Below, piece by piece: positions 52,695-61,247 of a DNA stretch of 64,000 nt; position 1 is the first letter of the stretch, and every line of letters starts with the position of its first letter. Source of the stretch: Treponema sp. (GTDB lineage: Bacteria; Spirochaetota; Spirochaetia; Treponematales; Treponemataceae). The stretch is from the NCBI GenBank assembly GCA_017934745.1, contig JAGBIY010000045.1:1-64000 (forward strand). The letters are read 5' to 3'. The position numbers were made by a program, and so were the translations under genes. The notes under the pieces were generated by a model. That model was not told the DNA's origin, did not search any database, and saw only the letters and a program-made list of their open reading frames with translations.

Positions 52695-54773
52695 ATGGAA
52701 AACAATGACAAGACAGTTGCCGCTCCAAGTGCGCCGAAAAGACCGGCCCGCCCGGCTTCTTCTCCAGCGAAGACTGTCGCTAGTGGAAGTGGCTCGAAAC
52801 CTGCCGCGAAGACGGTGGCTAGCCCGGCCCCTGCGAAGACTGTGGCTTCGACGGTGGCTGCGAAACCAAAAACTGTTTCAGCGACGGTTTCCGCTACTGT
52901 GGCGGGCTCTTCTTCCGCGAGAATCTCGTCGACGGAGAGAAAAGTCAGGAAAATCGGAAAGTACGAGGTCATAAAGAAACTGGCCCAAGGTGGAATGGGT
53001 GCGGTCTACATCGGATTCGACCCGGATTTGCAGCAGAAGGTCATAATCAAGAAGCAGATTCTCAAGGACAACAGGAACGCCGAGGAACGCTTCAAGCAGG
53101 AGGCGAAAATCCTCCGCGACCTGCAAAGCCCGAACATCGTCAACACATACGAGTACTTCAAAATCGGAAAGAGCAGCTATTTCGTAGAGGAGTTGATAGA
53201 CGGCTCTTCGCTTGATTCACTTTTGGACAAGTACAAACGCTACAGGGCTTCCGAGATAAACGACAATCCTAATTCCGATTGGGCAAAGGAAGGCCCCATT
53301 GGAACGGCTCTCGCGCTCTATATTTTCAGGGAGGCGTGCTACGGTCTCCAGTTCGCCCATGCGAATGGAATCGTGCACAGGGACATCAAGCCTGGAAACC
53401 TGCTCATATCGAAGGACGGAAAGATAAAGCTCACTGATTTCGGAATTGCGGCGAACGACAAGATGGAGGACACTTCCATAGACTCCGAGGAAATCGAGGA
53501 GGAGGAGGCCCCTTCCGACAACGCCGACACGCTCACCGTCGCGGGCGCGATTCTCGGAACTCCTGCGTACATGTCGCCTGAGCAGGCCGTAGATTCGAGC
53601 GAGGTTGACGAGAAGGCAGACGTGTTCTCGATGGGTGTCATGCTCTACGAGATGCTCACGGGGGAGAAGCCTTTTGACCTTCCAATCGACTTGAACACGC
53701 TCAAGCCGAACGAGTCGGTGATGGGCGCCATCAAGAAGGGAAAATTCAACAACGACCCGAAAAAGCTGAATCCTTCGATTCCGTGCAGCATTCTCTCCGT
53801 CTTGAAGAAGATGCTGAAATTCAAGCCGGAGAACAGAATCTCCATCTTGAACGTCATAAAAGTTCTCGACAAGTACATATCCCGCTACGAGACCGACCGT
53901 TTGGAGAAGGAGCTTGAGACCGCGGTGAAGGCGTGCGACAGGAACGAGCACCACAGAATCGTCTTCTTCAAGCCGAGGAAGCCCGTCGCCCTCATAGCCG
54001 TGAGTACGATTCTCGCCGCCGTCCTGGTGTTCGGAATCTTCACGATTGAGCACAAGAAGTACACGGACTGGTATCAGAGCAACAAGATTTCGTACAGGGA
54101 CAACGGCTCGTTCAAGGCGGTCCGCATGATAATGAAGACTCCTAAAGAGGACGCCAATGTCGACGGTGTCAACTTCCCGATAGTCGCCTACTTCTACAAG
54201 GACGACAAGGCGAACCCGAGCGACATCATCTGCACTGGAAAGTCTGAGGACGACGACTTTTCCGACACGTCTGTGGATTTCGCGCTGATGGACGCTTCTG
54301 AGCTTACCGACGGACAGAAGAAGTCCATGTTCAACTATTACTCGTCAGACCTGTTCTATGCGAAGGCCGGAAACTACAGAGTCAAGCTCGTGTTCGGCTC
54401 GTACATCATCTGGAAGACGATAAAGATTGAGCTGAGCGACGACAAGAAGAAGAACCTTGAGCCGGAGAAAATCTGGATAGAGGAGCTTGCGATTCAGTAC
54501 AGCGGAATGCAGAAGAACAAGGATATGGTCGTTATTCCTACGGTCGTCGATTTGAAGACCGAGAAGACAATCAAGAACGCCGTCATAACGGTCGAGAACA
54601 GCAAGAAAAAGTATGTTCCGATCAAGGAATTGACCGAGTACGAGAAAAAGACGATGAAAATCTGGAGGGTCAGGGCGACCGCCGACGGATATTCAAGCAG
54701 CGAATTCTCGATAAAGCCTGACTGGTATCAGGACAAGATTCTGATAAACATCGGACTTGAGTCTTTGAGATGA
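52695..54773 (+). CDS. Transmembrane Hanks-type Ser/Thr protein kinase
   Basis: This 692-residue protein has four parts. Residues 1-80 are a Pro/Ala-rich leader with repeated KTVA/KTVS units. The kinase domain (about 88-395) has the Gly loop LAQGGMGAVY, catalytic HRDIKPGNLL (about 228), TDFGIA and GTPAYMSPEQA; the ATP-binding lysine is in VIIKKQI. One membrane helix (about 430-450) is followed by an extracytoplasmic domain of about 235 residues that is not PASTA. The ATG at 52695 follows GGAG by six bases; an ATG at 52683 overlaps that site. It probably phosphorylates cytoplasmic proteins in response to an envelope signal. Confidence 0.9.
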   Translation: MENNDKTVAAPSAPKRPARPASSPAKTVASGSGSKPAAKTVASPAPAKTVASTVAAKPKTVSATVSATVAGSSSARISSTERKVRKIGKYEVIKKLAQGGMGAVYIGFDPDLQQKVIIKKQILKDNRNAEERFKQEAKILRDLQSPNIVNTYEYFKIGKSSYFVEELIDGSSLDSLLDKYKRYRASEINDNPNSDWAKEGPIGTALALYIFREACYGLQFAHANGIVHRDIKPGNLLISKDGKIKLTDFGIAANDKMEDTSIDSEEIEEEEAPSDNADTLTVAGAILGTPAYMSPEQAVDSSEVDEKADVFSMGVMLYEMLTGEKPFDLPIDLNTLKPNESVMGAIKKGKFNNDPKKLNPSIPCSILSVLKKMLKFKPENRISILNVIKVLDKYISRYETDRLEKELETAVKACDRNEHHRIVFFKPRKPVALIAVSTILAAVLVFGIFTIEHKKYTDWYQSNKISYRDNGSFKAVRMIMKTPKEDANVDGVNFPIVAYFYKDDKANPSDIICTGKSEDDDFSDTSVDFALMDASELTDGQKKSMFNYYSSDLFYAKAGNYRVKLVFGSYIIWKTIKIELSDDKKKNLEPEKIWIEELAIQYSGMQKNKDMVVIPTVVDLKTEKTIKNAVITVENSKKKYVPIKELTEYEKKTMKIWRVRATADGYSSSEFSIKPDWYQDKILINIGLESLR

Positions 54774-54834
54774 CAAATGGACCTGTTCGGAACAGAAAAA
54801 TCTGGACAGGTTCTTGCCTTTTGATGGAGTGGTC

Positions 54835-54871
54835 GCAGCGCACTGGTGCAATCAGTGCGCTGCGCTTTTTT
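54835..54871 (+). terminator. Strong terminator after the kinase gene
   Basis: GCAGCGCACTG (54835-54845) and CAGTGCGCTGC (54853-54863) form a perfect 11-base-pair stem with a 7-base loop, followed by GCTTTTTT. A weaker upstream hairpin, ACCTGT/ACAGGT, lies at 54781-54811. Confidence 0.9.
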
Positions 54872-54872
54872 C

Positions 54873-54901
54873 TTGCCGTCGAAATATGCTTTTGTTATAT
54901 T
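54873..54901 (+). promoter_or_regulatory. Promoter of lon
   Basis: TTGCCG (54873-54878), a 17-base spacer and TATATT (54896-54901) end six bases before the lon ATG. There is no ribosome site, so a leaderless mRNA is predicted. The promoter directly abuts the preceding terminator. Confidence 0.6.
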
Positions 54902-54907
54902 GAACGT

Positions 54908-57733
54908 ATGATTGAGAACGAAAACAACGAAAACGAAAATATCGAAAATGTCGAAAATATCGGGAACATCGAGGAAACAGAGAGTGTCAAGAATGACGGC
55001 GAGCCCGAAATCGATGGAAATTCTGAAAATACTGAAAAGATAGACAATTCAAACAATGGTGACGATGGAGTTTCCGCTGAGATTCTGCCGGATGTCGATG
55101 TTGAAAACGACTTCCCCGGAGAAAATTCCGACTCCTCTTCAGAGCCTGTCCTGCCCAACGGAAAAAAGCTTTTCGAGATAAAAATTTCACGGAACAAGAG
55201 CGGTTCCTCTTCCGAGGGATGCGGTTCGGACGACAGAAAATTCCAGAAGAAGATAGAGAAGGCGCTGACATCTTCTCTCACTTCCGCTTTGAACAGCGCG
55301 CTGATGGCGATTGACGAGTTCATGCCTCCGCGCCTTTTCATCATGCCGCTCTCCGGGCATCCGATTTTCCCCGGAATATACGCGCCCATGGTAATAAGCT
55401 CTCCCGAAGACACTCTGGCTGTCGAGAAGGCCATGAGCGAGAGCAATGGGTTCATCGGTTTCGTCTTGACGAAGAACGACGAGGAAGTTCCTTCGATGTC
55501 CGATTTGTACAAGGTCGGAACCCTCGCGAAAATCGTCCGCAAAGTGAACCTGCCGGACGGAAGCGTGAACATATTCGTCTCTACGATAAAGCGTTTCAGG
55601 ATAACCCGCGCGTTGTCGTCTACGGCTCCTTTGTGCGCTTCCGTGGAGTACCTCAACGACGAGGAGACCGACACGTTCGAGGTGAAGGCTCTTACCCGCG
55701 CCGTCGTCAGCGAGATGAAGGAGATAAGCGAGCACAATCCGCTCTTCACCGAGGAGATTCGGCTCAACATGGTCAACATCGAGAATCCCGGAAAAATCTC
55801 CGATTTCGTCGCGACCATATTGAATGACGACAGGGAGGAGCAGCAGAAGATTCTTGAGGAGACGAATGTCAGAAAGAGGATGGAGAAGGTCCTCGTCGTC
55901 ATAAAGAAAGACCAGGACTTGATAAACATCCAGAAGAAGATTCAGGACGAACTCAAGGAGAATTTCGAGAAGAACCAGCGCGAGCATTTCCTCCGACAGG
56001 AAATGAAGATGATTCAGGACGAGCTTGGCGGCGAGGACGGAAGCGACTACCAGAAGTTCAAGTCCAAGATTGAGGCGTTTGGCTTCGAGGGCGAGATAAA
56101 GGAGACGCTCGACAACGAACTGGAGAAGTTCAAGATAATGGACCCCAACGCATCCGAGTATTTCATGGAGCGGAACTATCTTGAGCTTGTCGTCTCTCTT
56201 CCGTGGAAGGATTCCGAGCCAGAGTCGTTCGACATAATCAAGGCCTACAAGGTGCTTGAGAAGGACCACTACGGATTGGACGACGTGAAAAAGCGCATCC
56301 TCGAATATCTCTCTGTCAGGAAGCTCAAGAACGACAACAAGGGCTCCATCATGATTCTCGTCGGACCTCCGGGTGTTGGAAAAACGTCCATCGGGCACTC
56401 AATCGCGGAGGCGATGAACAAGCCGTTCTACCGTTTCAGTGTCGGCGGAATGAGGGACGAGGCGGAGATAAAGGGCCACCGTCGCACCTACATCGGCGCG
56501 CTTCCCGGAAAGATTCTGCAGGGCTTGAAGATAACGAAGACGAAATCGCCTGTTTTCATGATAGACGAAATCGACAAGATGGGCGCGAGCTATTCTGGAG
56601 GGGATCCAGCGTCCGCCTTGCTTGAGGTCCTAGACCCTGAGCAGAACGTGAATTTCCGCGACACCTATCTCGACTTGCCTTTCGACGTGTCGAATGTCTT
56701 CTTCATTTTGACGGCCAACTCTTTGGACACGATTCCGGGACCTCTTTTGGACAGGGCTGAAATCATCAAACTTTCAGGCTACATCGACCAGGAGAAGATG
56801 GAAATCGCAAAGAAATATCTGATTCCGAAGTCGCTTGAGAAGAACGGTTTGGCGAAGAACCAGGTGAAGTACACGAAGGCCGCCCTCTTCAAGATTGCCG
56901 AGGAGTACGCCCGCGAATCCGGCGTCAGGTATTTCGAACAGTGCGTGGACAAGATTCACAGAAAAATCGTTTTGGAAAATCTCTCAGGAATTCCTGCCGA
57001 CATGAAAAAGCTTTCGGACGCGAAGATAACTTCGTTCGAGGGCGGCAGTGTCGAATCATTGAAGGAAAAGACGTTCACAATCGATGCCGGAGACTTGGAG
57101 AGGTACCTCGGAAAGCCTATTTTCGACGAAAGCGACATGAAAGTCGCAGATGTTCCCGGAACCGCAATCGGTCTTGCGTGGTCGTCTGTGGGCGGCGACA
57201 CTCTCAAGCTGGAGGCCGTGTCGTTTCCGTCGCAGAAGGGGGGATTGCAGTTCACCGGCCAAATCGGCAGCGTCATGAACGAGTCCGCCACAATCGCCTT
57301 GAACTGGGTGCGCCGCTATTCAATCGAACACAACATAAAGCCGAGCGAGTGGTTCGACCAGAACGCCATCCACCTGCACATTCCGGAGGGCGCGACTCCG
57401 AAGGACGGGCCTAGCGCGGGAATCACGATGGCGACGACGTTCATGTCCCTCATAACGGGCCGTGTCATAAAGCCGCACGTCGCTATGACTGGCGAACTCG
57501 ACCTCACCGGCAAAGTCATGCCGATTGGCGGTCTTCGGGAGAAGACTGTCGCTGCGAAGCGCAACGGCATAAAGACAATCTACATTCCGAAGGGCAACGT
57601 GCGCGACTTGGAGGAGATTCCCGAAATCGTCAAGAGCGGGGTCAAATTCATCCCTGTCTCCAACGCCATGGAAGTCATGACGACGGTTTTCCAGCCTGAA
57701 GAGAAGAAAGCCGATAGCGGTTACGGATTCTGA
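54908..57733 (+). CDS. lon: ATP-dependent protease Lon
   Basis: This 941-residue Lon protease has an unusual N-terminal extension of about 110 residues, rich in Asn, Glu and Asp (with ENENNENENIENVENIGN). The substrate-binding domain (from FIMPLSGHPIFPGIYAPMV), the AAA+ module with GPPGVGKTSIG (about 486) and MIDEIDKMG follow. The protease domain has catalytic Ser in PKDGPSAGITMA (about 837) and Lys in TGKVMPIGGLREKTVAA. The frame continues 46 codons upstream through a terminator, so I start at 54908, where the -10 spacing fits. Confidence 0.95.
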   Translation: MIENENNENENIENVENIGNIEETESVKNDGEPEIDGNSENTEKIDNSNNGDDGVSAEILPDVDVENDFPGENSDSSSEPVLPNGKKLFEIKISRNKSGSSSEGCGSDDRKFQKKIEKALTSSLTSALNSALMAIDEFMPPRLFIMPLSGHPIFPGIYAPMVISSPEDTLAVEKAMSESNGFIGFVLTKNDEEVPSMSDLYKVGTLAKIVRKVNLPDGSVNIFVSTIKRFRITRALSSTAPLCASVEYLNDEETDTFEVKALTRAVVSEMKEISEHNPLFTEEIRLNMVNIENPGKISDFVATILNDDREEQQKILEETNVRKRMEKVLVVIKKDQDLINIQKKIQDELKENFEKNQREHFLRQEMKMIQDELGGEDGSDYQKFKSKIEAFGFEGEIKETLDNELEKFKIMDPNASEYFMERNYLELVVSLPWKDSEPESFDIIKAYKVLEKDHYGLDDVKKRILEYLSVRKLKNDNKGSIMILVGPPGVGKTSIGHSIAEAMNKPFYRFSVGGMRDEAEIKGHRRTYIGALPGKILQGLKITKTKSPVFMIDEIDKMGASYSGGDPASALLEVLDPEQNVNFRDTYLDLPFDVSNVFFILTANSLDTIPGPLLDRAEIIKLSGYIDQEKMEIAKKYLIPKSLEKNGLAKNQVKYTKAALFKIAEEYARESGVRYFEQCVDKIHRKIVLENLSGIPADMKKLSDAKITSFEGGSVESLKEKTFTIDAGDLERYLGKPIFDESDMKVADVPGTAIGLAWSSVGGDTLKLEAVSFPSQKGGLQFTGQIGSVMNESATIALNWVRRYSIEHNIKPSEWFDQNAIHLHIPEGATPKDGPSAGITMATTFMSLITGRVIKPHVAMTGELDLTGKVMPIGGLREKTVAAKRNGIKTIYIPKGNVRDLEEIPEIVKSGVKFIPVSNAMEVMTTVFQPEEKKADSGYGF

Positions 57734-57802
57734 ACATGTTGCTCTGGAATGCGATAACCAAATTGTCGTTCAGGTCTATTTGAAATTAAAAGGAAGTTTT
57801 CT

Positions 57803-59065
57803 ATGATACCTAGAATATTTTTGAACCCGAAAGAGGAGAACGAAATCAAGCAGGGCTTCCCGTGGGTTTTCGACAACGAAATCGAGTCTGTGAAATTCGA
57901 GGCGAAGAACGGGAGCGGCGTGAAGAGCCTTCCGTTGAACGATGCCGCCCTCGATTCTGAACTTGCGGACGGAAGCGTCGTCGAGGTCTTCGCCCATGCG
58001 GGTGCGTTTTTGGGAACCGGCGTCATCAACAGAAAGTCGAAAATCACCGTCCGCATAATTGGTTCGGAGCACGCCGACCAGATTCTTTCGGATACGGCCG
58101 CCTTCTACGAGAAAAAAATCCAGGACGCCTACGATTTGAGGAAGCTGCACTATTCGATAAAGGATTCCTACAGGCTCGTATACGGCGAGTCCGATTTCAT
58201 TCCGGGCTTGATTGTCGAGCGTTATGTGGACACGAAAAAGAATGTCTATCTTGTCGTTCAGTTCTCGACACTTTCCTGCGAGGTTTTCAGAAAGGAGATT
58301 CTTGCGGCGTTGAGGAAAATCATCAAGCCGTATGGAATTTTCGAGAAGTCCGACGCTCCGACACGGGAAAAAGAGGGGCTTCCTCTCCGCACTTGCTGGG
58401 AAGGCGAGGTGCGAGACGAGAAAATCGTCATAAGGGAGAACGATGTCCTCATCGAAGTCGATTTGGCGAACGGGCAGAAGACCGGCTACTTCCTCGACCA
58501 GAAGGACAACAGGAAATACGTCTCCGCCCTCTGCTCTGGAAAAAGGGTTCTGGACACTTTCACCCACACCGGCGCTTTCGGCTTGAACGCGGTGAACGGC
58601 GGCGCGAAGGAAGTGATTTCCGTGGACATTTCGCAGGACGCGGTGGACTTGGTGAACAAGAACATCGAGTTGAACCATGCGGAAAAGAAGATGAAGGCCG
58701 TGTGCGCCGACGTTTTCGCTCTTCTAAAAGAATACGAGGAGAAGGGCGAGAAATTCGACGTGATAATCCTCGACCCGCCGGCTTTCACTAAATCCGCGAA
58801 GAACATACAGAAGGCCTACGGCGGCTACAAGGAAATCAATCTCCGTGCCATGCGCCTTTTGAACCCGAACGGAATCCTCGTCACCTGCTCTTGCTCTTAC
58901 TTCTTCGACGCGGCCCATTTCTACGGAATGATTATGAAGGCCGCCGAGGATTCCAAAAAGCGTGTGCAGATAATATCGAAGACGGGCGCTGGTCCTGACC
59001 ATCCGGTTCTCGTCGGTTATCCAAAGTCAGAATATCTGAAGTGTGCGGTGTGCCGTGTCATATAA
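57803..59065 (+). CDS. rlmI: RlmI-type 23S rRNA m5C methyltransferase
   Basis: This 420-residue protein fits the RlmI/YccW family: an N-terminal PUA domain (FLNPKEENEIKQGFPWVFDNEI), an EEHEI-like middle domain (YRLVYGESDFIPGLIVERY) and a SAM domain with GQKTGYFLDQKDNR, VLDTFTHTGAFGLNA, ILDPPAFTKSAKN and the nucleophile Cys in VTCSCSYF. E. coli RlmI makes m5C1962 in 23S rRNA; the exact site here is inferred. AAAAGGAAG precedes the ATG. Its end overlaps the miaA start. Confidence 0.88.
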   Translation: MIPRIFLNPKEENEIKQGFPWVFDNEIESVKFEAKNGSGVKSLPLNDAALDSELADGSVVEVFAHAGAFLGTGVINRKSKITVRIIGSEHADQILSDTAAFYEKKIQDAYDLRKLHYSIKDSYRLVYGESDFIPGLIVERYVDTKKNVYLVVQFSTLSCEVFRKEILAALRKIIKPYGIFEKSDAPTREKEGLPLRTCWEGEVRDEKIVIRENDVLIEVDLANGQKTGYFLDQKDNRKYVSALCSGKRVLDTFTHTGAFGLNAVNGGAKEVISVDISQDAVDLVNKNIELNHAEKKMKAVCADVFALLKEYEEKGEKFDVIILDPPAFTKSAKNIQKAYGGYKEINLRAMRLLNPNGILVTCSCSYFFDAAHFYGMIMKAAEDSKKRVQIISKTGAGPDHPVLVGYPKSEYLKCAVCRVI

Positions 59066-60032
59066 TTGCGTTTTCGTCATAGGTCCGACAGCCGTCGGAA
59101 AAACCGCCATCGGAGTCCGCCTCGCCGACGCTTTTGACGGCGAGATAATCAGCGCGGATTCAAGGCAGGTCTACAAAGGTCTCGACATCGGCACCGGCAA
59201 GGATTTGGCGGATTACGATATTGTCGATTCATTTGGAAATGAAAAGCACATTCCCTACCACATAATCGACGTGTGCGATTTGTCGAAGGAGTACAACCTT
59301 TTCGATTTCCAGGAAGATTTCTACAAGGCTTTCTCGGACATAAGCGCGCGCGGAAAACTCCCAATCTGCGTGGGCGGCACCGGCATGTACGTCGATTCGA
59401 TTTTGAGAAGCTACGACATGATTGAAGTCCCCGAAAATCCAGAAGAGAAAGCCGCCCTTAAAGCGAAATCCTACGATGAGCTGAAATCAATCCTGATTGA
59501 AGAGAAGGAGAAACTCCACAACACGACCGAATTCGGCGACAAGGACAGAATCATAAAGGCAATTCTGATAAACCGCTTCTCCAAGACTGCCGAGTATTCC
59601 GAGTTGAAGCGGAAAATGCAGGAGAGCCGTCCTAAAATCGAGCCGCTTGTAATCTGCACGACGCTCGACAGAAAACTTGTCCGCGCTAGGATTGCCGCGC
59701 GCCTCCGAGCGAGAATGGGCGAGGGACTCATCGAGGAGATTGACGGGCTTCACAAGGCCGGCTGGTCTTTCGAGAGGCTTGAGTCGCTTGGGCTTGAATA
59801 CCGCTTCGTGAGCCTCTATCTGCAGGGCGAGTACGGCGAGGTAGGAAGCGATGGCGCGAGGGAGAAACTGTTCGAGCTTTTGAACCGCGCCATTGGCCAG
59901 TTCGCCAAGAGGCAGGAGACTTGGTTCCGCGGCATGGAGAAGAAGGGGGTGAAAATCCACTGGCTTCCAGAGGAGATGGACGTGGAGAAAAGATTCGAAG
60001 CGGCGAAGGACTTGCTTCTGGACAGACGGTGA
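59055..60032 (+). CDS. miaA: tRNA dimethylallyltransferase MiaA
   Basis: This 325-residue protein adds the isopentenyl group to A37 of tRNAs reading UNN codons. It has the P-loop VIGPTAVGKTAIG, EIISADSRQVYKGLDIGTGK, VPYHIIDV-like IPYHIIDVCDL, CVGGTGMYVDSIL and FAKRQETWFR. No ATG fits; I chose the GTG at 59055, which gives a normal N-terminus, but GTG 59043 is equally open. No ribosome site is visible, and both starts overlap the rlmI gene, so reinitiation is likely. With mtaB at 5.8 kb it gives this window two position-37 tRNA modifiers. Confidence 0.93.
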   Translation: MSYNCVFVIGPTAVGKTAIGVRLADAFDGEIISADSRQVYKGLDIGTGKDLADYDIVDSFGNEKHIPYHIIDVCDLSKEYNLFDFQEDFYKAFSDISARGKLPICVGGTGMYVDSILRSYDMIEVPENPEEKAALKAKSYDELKSILIEEKEKLHNTTEFGDKDRIIKAILINRFSKTAEYSELKRKMQESRPKIEPLVICTTLDRKLVRARIAARLRARMGEGLIEEIDGLHKAGWSFERLESLGLEYRFVSLYLQGEYGEVGSDGAREKLFELLNRAIGQFAKRQETWFRGMEKKGVKIHWLPEEMDVEKRFEAAKDLLLDRR

Positions 60033-60072
60033 GACTTTTCCGAATAAAGAATTGAGAGATTCGCTTTTTCTG

Positions 60073-60103
60073 CAAAAAAAAGGCCTCGGTTTTCGAGGTC
60101 TTT
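60073..60103 (-). terminator. Terminator between miaA and a small minus-strand gene
   Basis: GGCCTCG (60082-60088) pairs with CGAGGTC (60094-60100). The minus strand then has a run of nine T, making it the likely terminator of the 70-residue gene. It may also end miaA on the plus strand, where the T run is short. Confidence 0.7.
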
Positions 60104-60141
60104 GTATTTTTAAATGAATATTTTGTCTGTTTTCGTTTGTG

Positions 60142-60354
60142 TTATGCTGTGACAGCGTTTGATTCCTGGACCTTTGTGATGTATCCAGTCCTGAGGCATG
60201 TGTCGAACAAAGCTTTGCTGAGATAGTCAGTAGTGACATCTTCGTAGCCGTCTTTGTCCCGGACGATGCGCACAACATATCCGTCATCCATTTCACGGAC
60301 CACTGTCATGTAGTCTGTGTTTTTACCGATGCTTTTCAATGTGTAAACTGCCAT
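60142..60354 (-). CDS. Small protein of unknown function
   Basis: This 70-residue protein is unrecognised: AVYTLKSIGKNTDYMTVVREMDDGYVVRIVRDKDGYEDVTTDYLSKALFDTCLRTGYITKV. The first half reads as a three-stranded beta sheet and the second as a helix. The frame opens at 60411, but GGAG eight bases before the ATG at 60354 fixes the start. It has its own terminator, which supports a real gene. Transcription is convergent with miaA and divergent from tatD. Confidence 0.65.
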   Translation of the reverse strand: MAVYTLKSIGKNTDYMTVVREMDDGYVVRIVRDKDGYEDVTTDYLSKALFDTCLRTGYITKVQESNAVTA

Positions 60355-60452
60355 TTTTTTATCTCCATAAACTTTATAGAATGTTTTCTGAAATAATGTG
60401 TCATTCAACACATATTTTTATTTTCGGTAATTGAGAATCGGAGTTTAGAAAA

Positions 60453-61247
60453 ATGTTCTATTTCGACGCGCACAACCACCTCTGCCATTCATTCTATCCG
60501 TCTTTTTCCAGCCCTGTCGACTATTCATGCATTTCGTCTTTCTGCACTGAAGACGAGTGGCGCGATTTTCCGTACCACGACAGGAAGAACATTCTGAAGT
60601 CGTTCGGGCTTCATCCTCAGATGTTAGCCTGCGCTGATTTTTCCGCGGAGGACTTCGAAAATGGAATGGAAGTTCTTGGGCGGCTGCTCAAAAACAACGA
60701 AATTTTCGCTGTCGGGGAGATTGGTTTCGATTTTTTTACAGAGGAATTCAAGAAAACTGAAAAAATCCAGACTGAATTTTTCGAGAGACAGCTTGATTTG
60801 GCGGCGGCTTTTGGAAAACCGATTGTTGTCCACTGCAGGAAGGCGATGGACAGAATCTTTTCGTTCTCAAAAAGTCTTTCCTCCCTTCCTGCCGTCGTTT
60901 TCCACAGTTTTCCGGGCGGCAAAAACGACGCTTCGTCTCTTTTGAAGAAAGGCGTCAACGCGTTTTTTTCGTTCGGTAAGCACCAGCTCATGAACGGAAA
61001 GCGGCTGTCTGTCGAGATGCTTTCCACCCATTCTGACTTTCCTGGAAGGATTCTGTTTGAGACCGACTGTCCCTATCAGACGTTGAAAGGCGAGTCGGAA
61101 ACATCTGCTGCCGAAATCGCCCTGGTCTATGAAAAGGCCCGTGAAATCTGCGGCTTCGACAGCGAGAAAATTGCGATGGCGGCATTCTCGAATCTCTTGG
61201 ATTCCTGCGGTTTTGACTTTGGGGCTATTCCGAAAGGAAACTCTTGA
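60453..61247 (+). CDS. tatD: TatD-family metal-dependent hydrolase
   Basis: This 264-residue TIM-barrel hydrolase has the metal ligands of the TatD family: DAHNHL, VGEIGFDF, IVVHCRKA, FHSFPGG and ETDCPYQ. Family members have DNase or exonuclease activity; the physiological substrate is uncertain. It is one of probably several paralogues, so the symbol is tentative. CGGAG lies nine bases before the ATG. Its last 23 bases overlap the convergent HPt gene. Confidence 0.85.
   Translation: MFYFDAHNHLCHSFYPSFSSPVDYSCISSFCTEDEWRDFPYHDRKNILKSFGLHPQMLACADFSAEDFENGMEVLGRLLKNNEIFAVGEIGFDFFTEEFKKTEKIQTEFFERQLDLAAAFGKPIVVHCRKAMDRIFSFSKSLSSLPAVVFHSFPGGKNDASSLLKKGVNAFFSFGKHQLMNGKRLSVEMLSTHSDFPGRILFETDCPYQTLKGESETSAAEIALVYEKAREICGFDSEKIAMAAFSNLLDSCGFDFGAIPKGNS

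Noticed and set aside
54770..54907. Upstream extension of lon by 46 codons
   Set aside because: The extension is translated through an 11-base-pair terminator stem and the predicted promoter, and it contains no Lon-like sequence.
55187..56398. 403-codon frame antisense to lon
   Set aside because: It is a composition shadow of lon with no motif or start signal.
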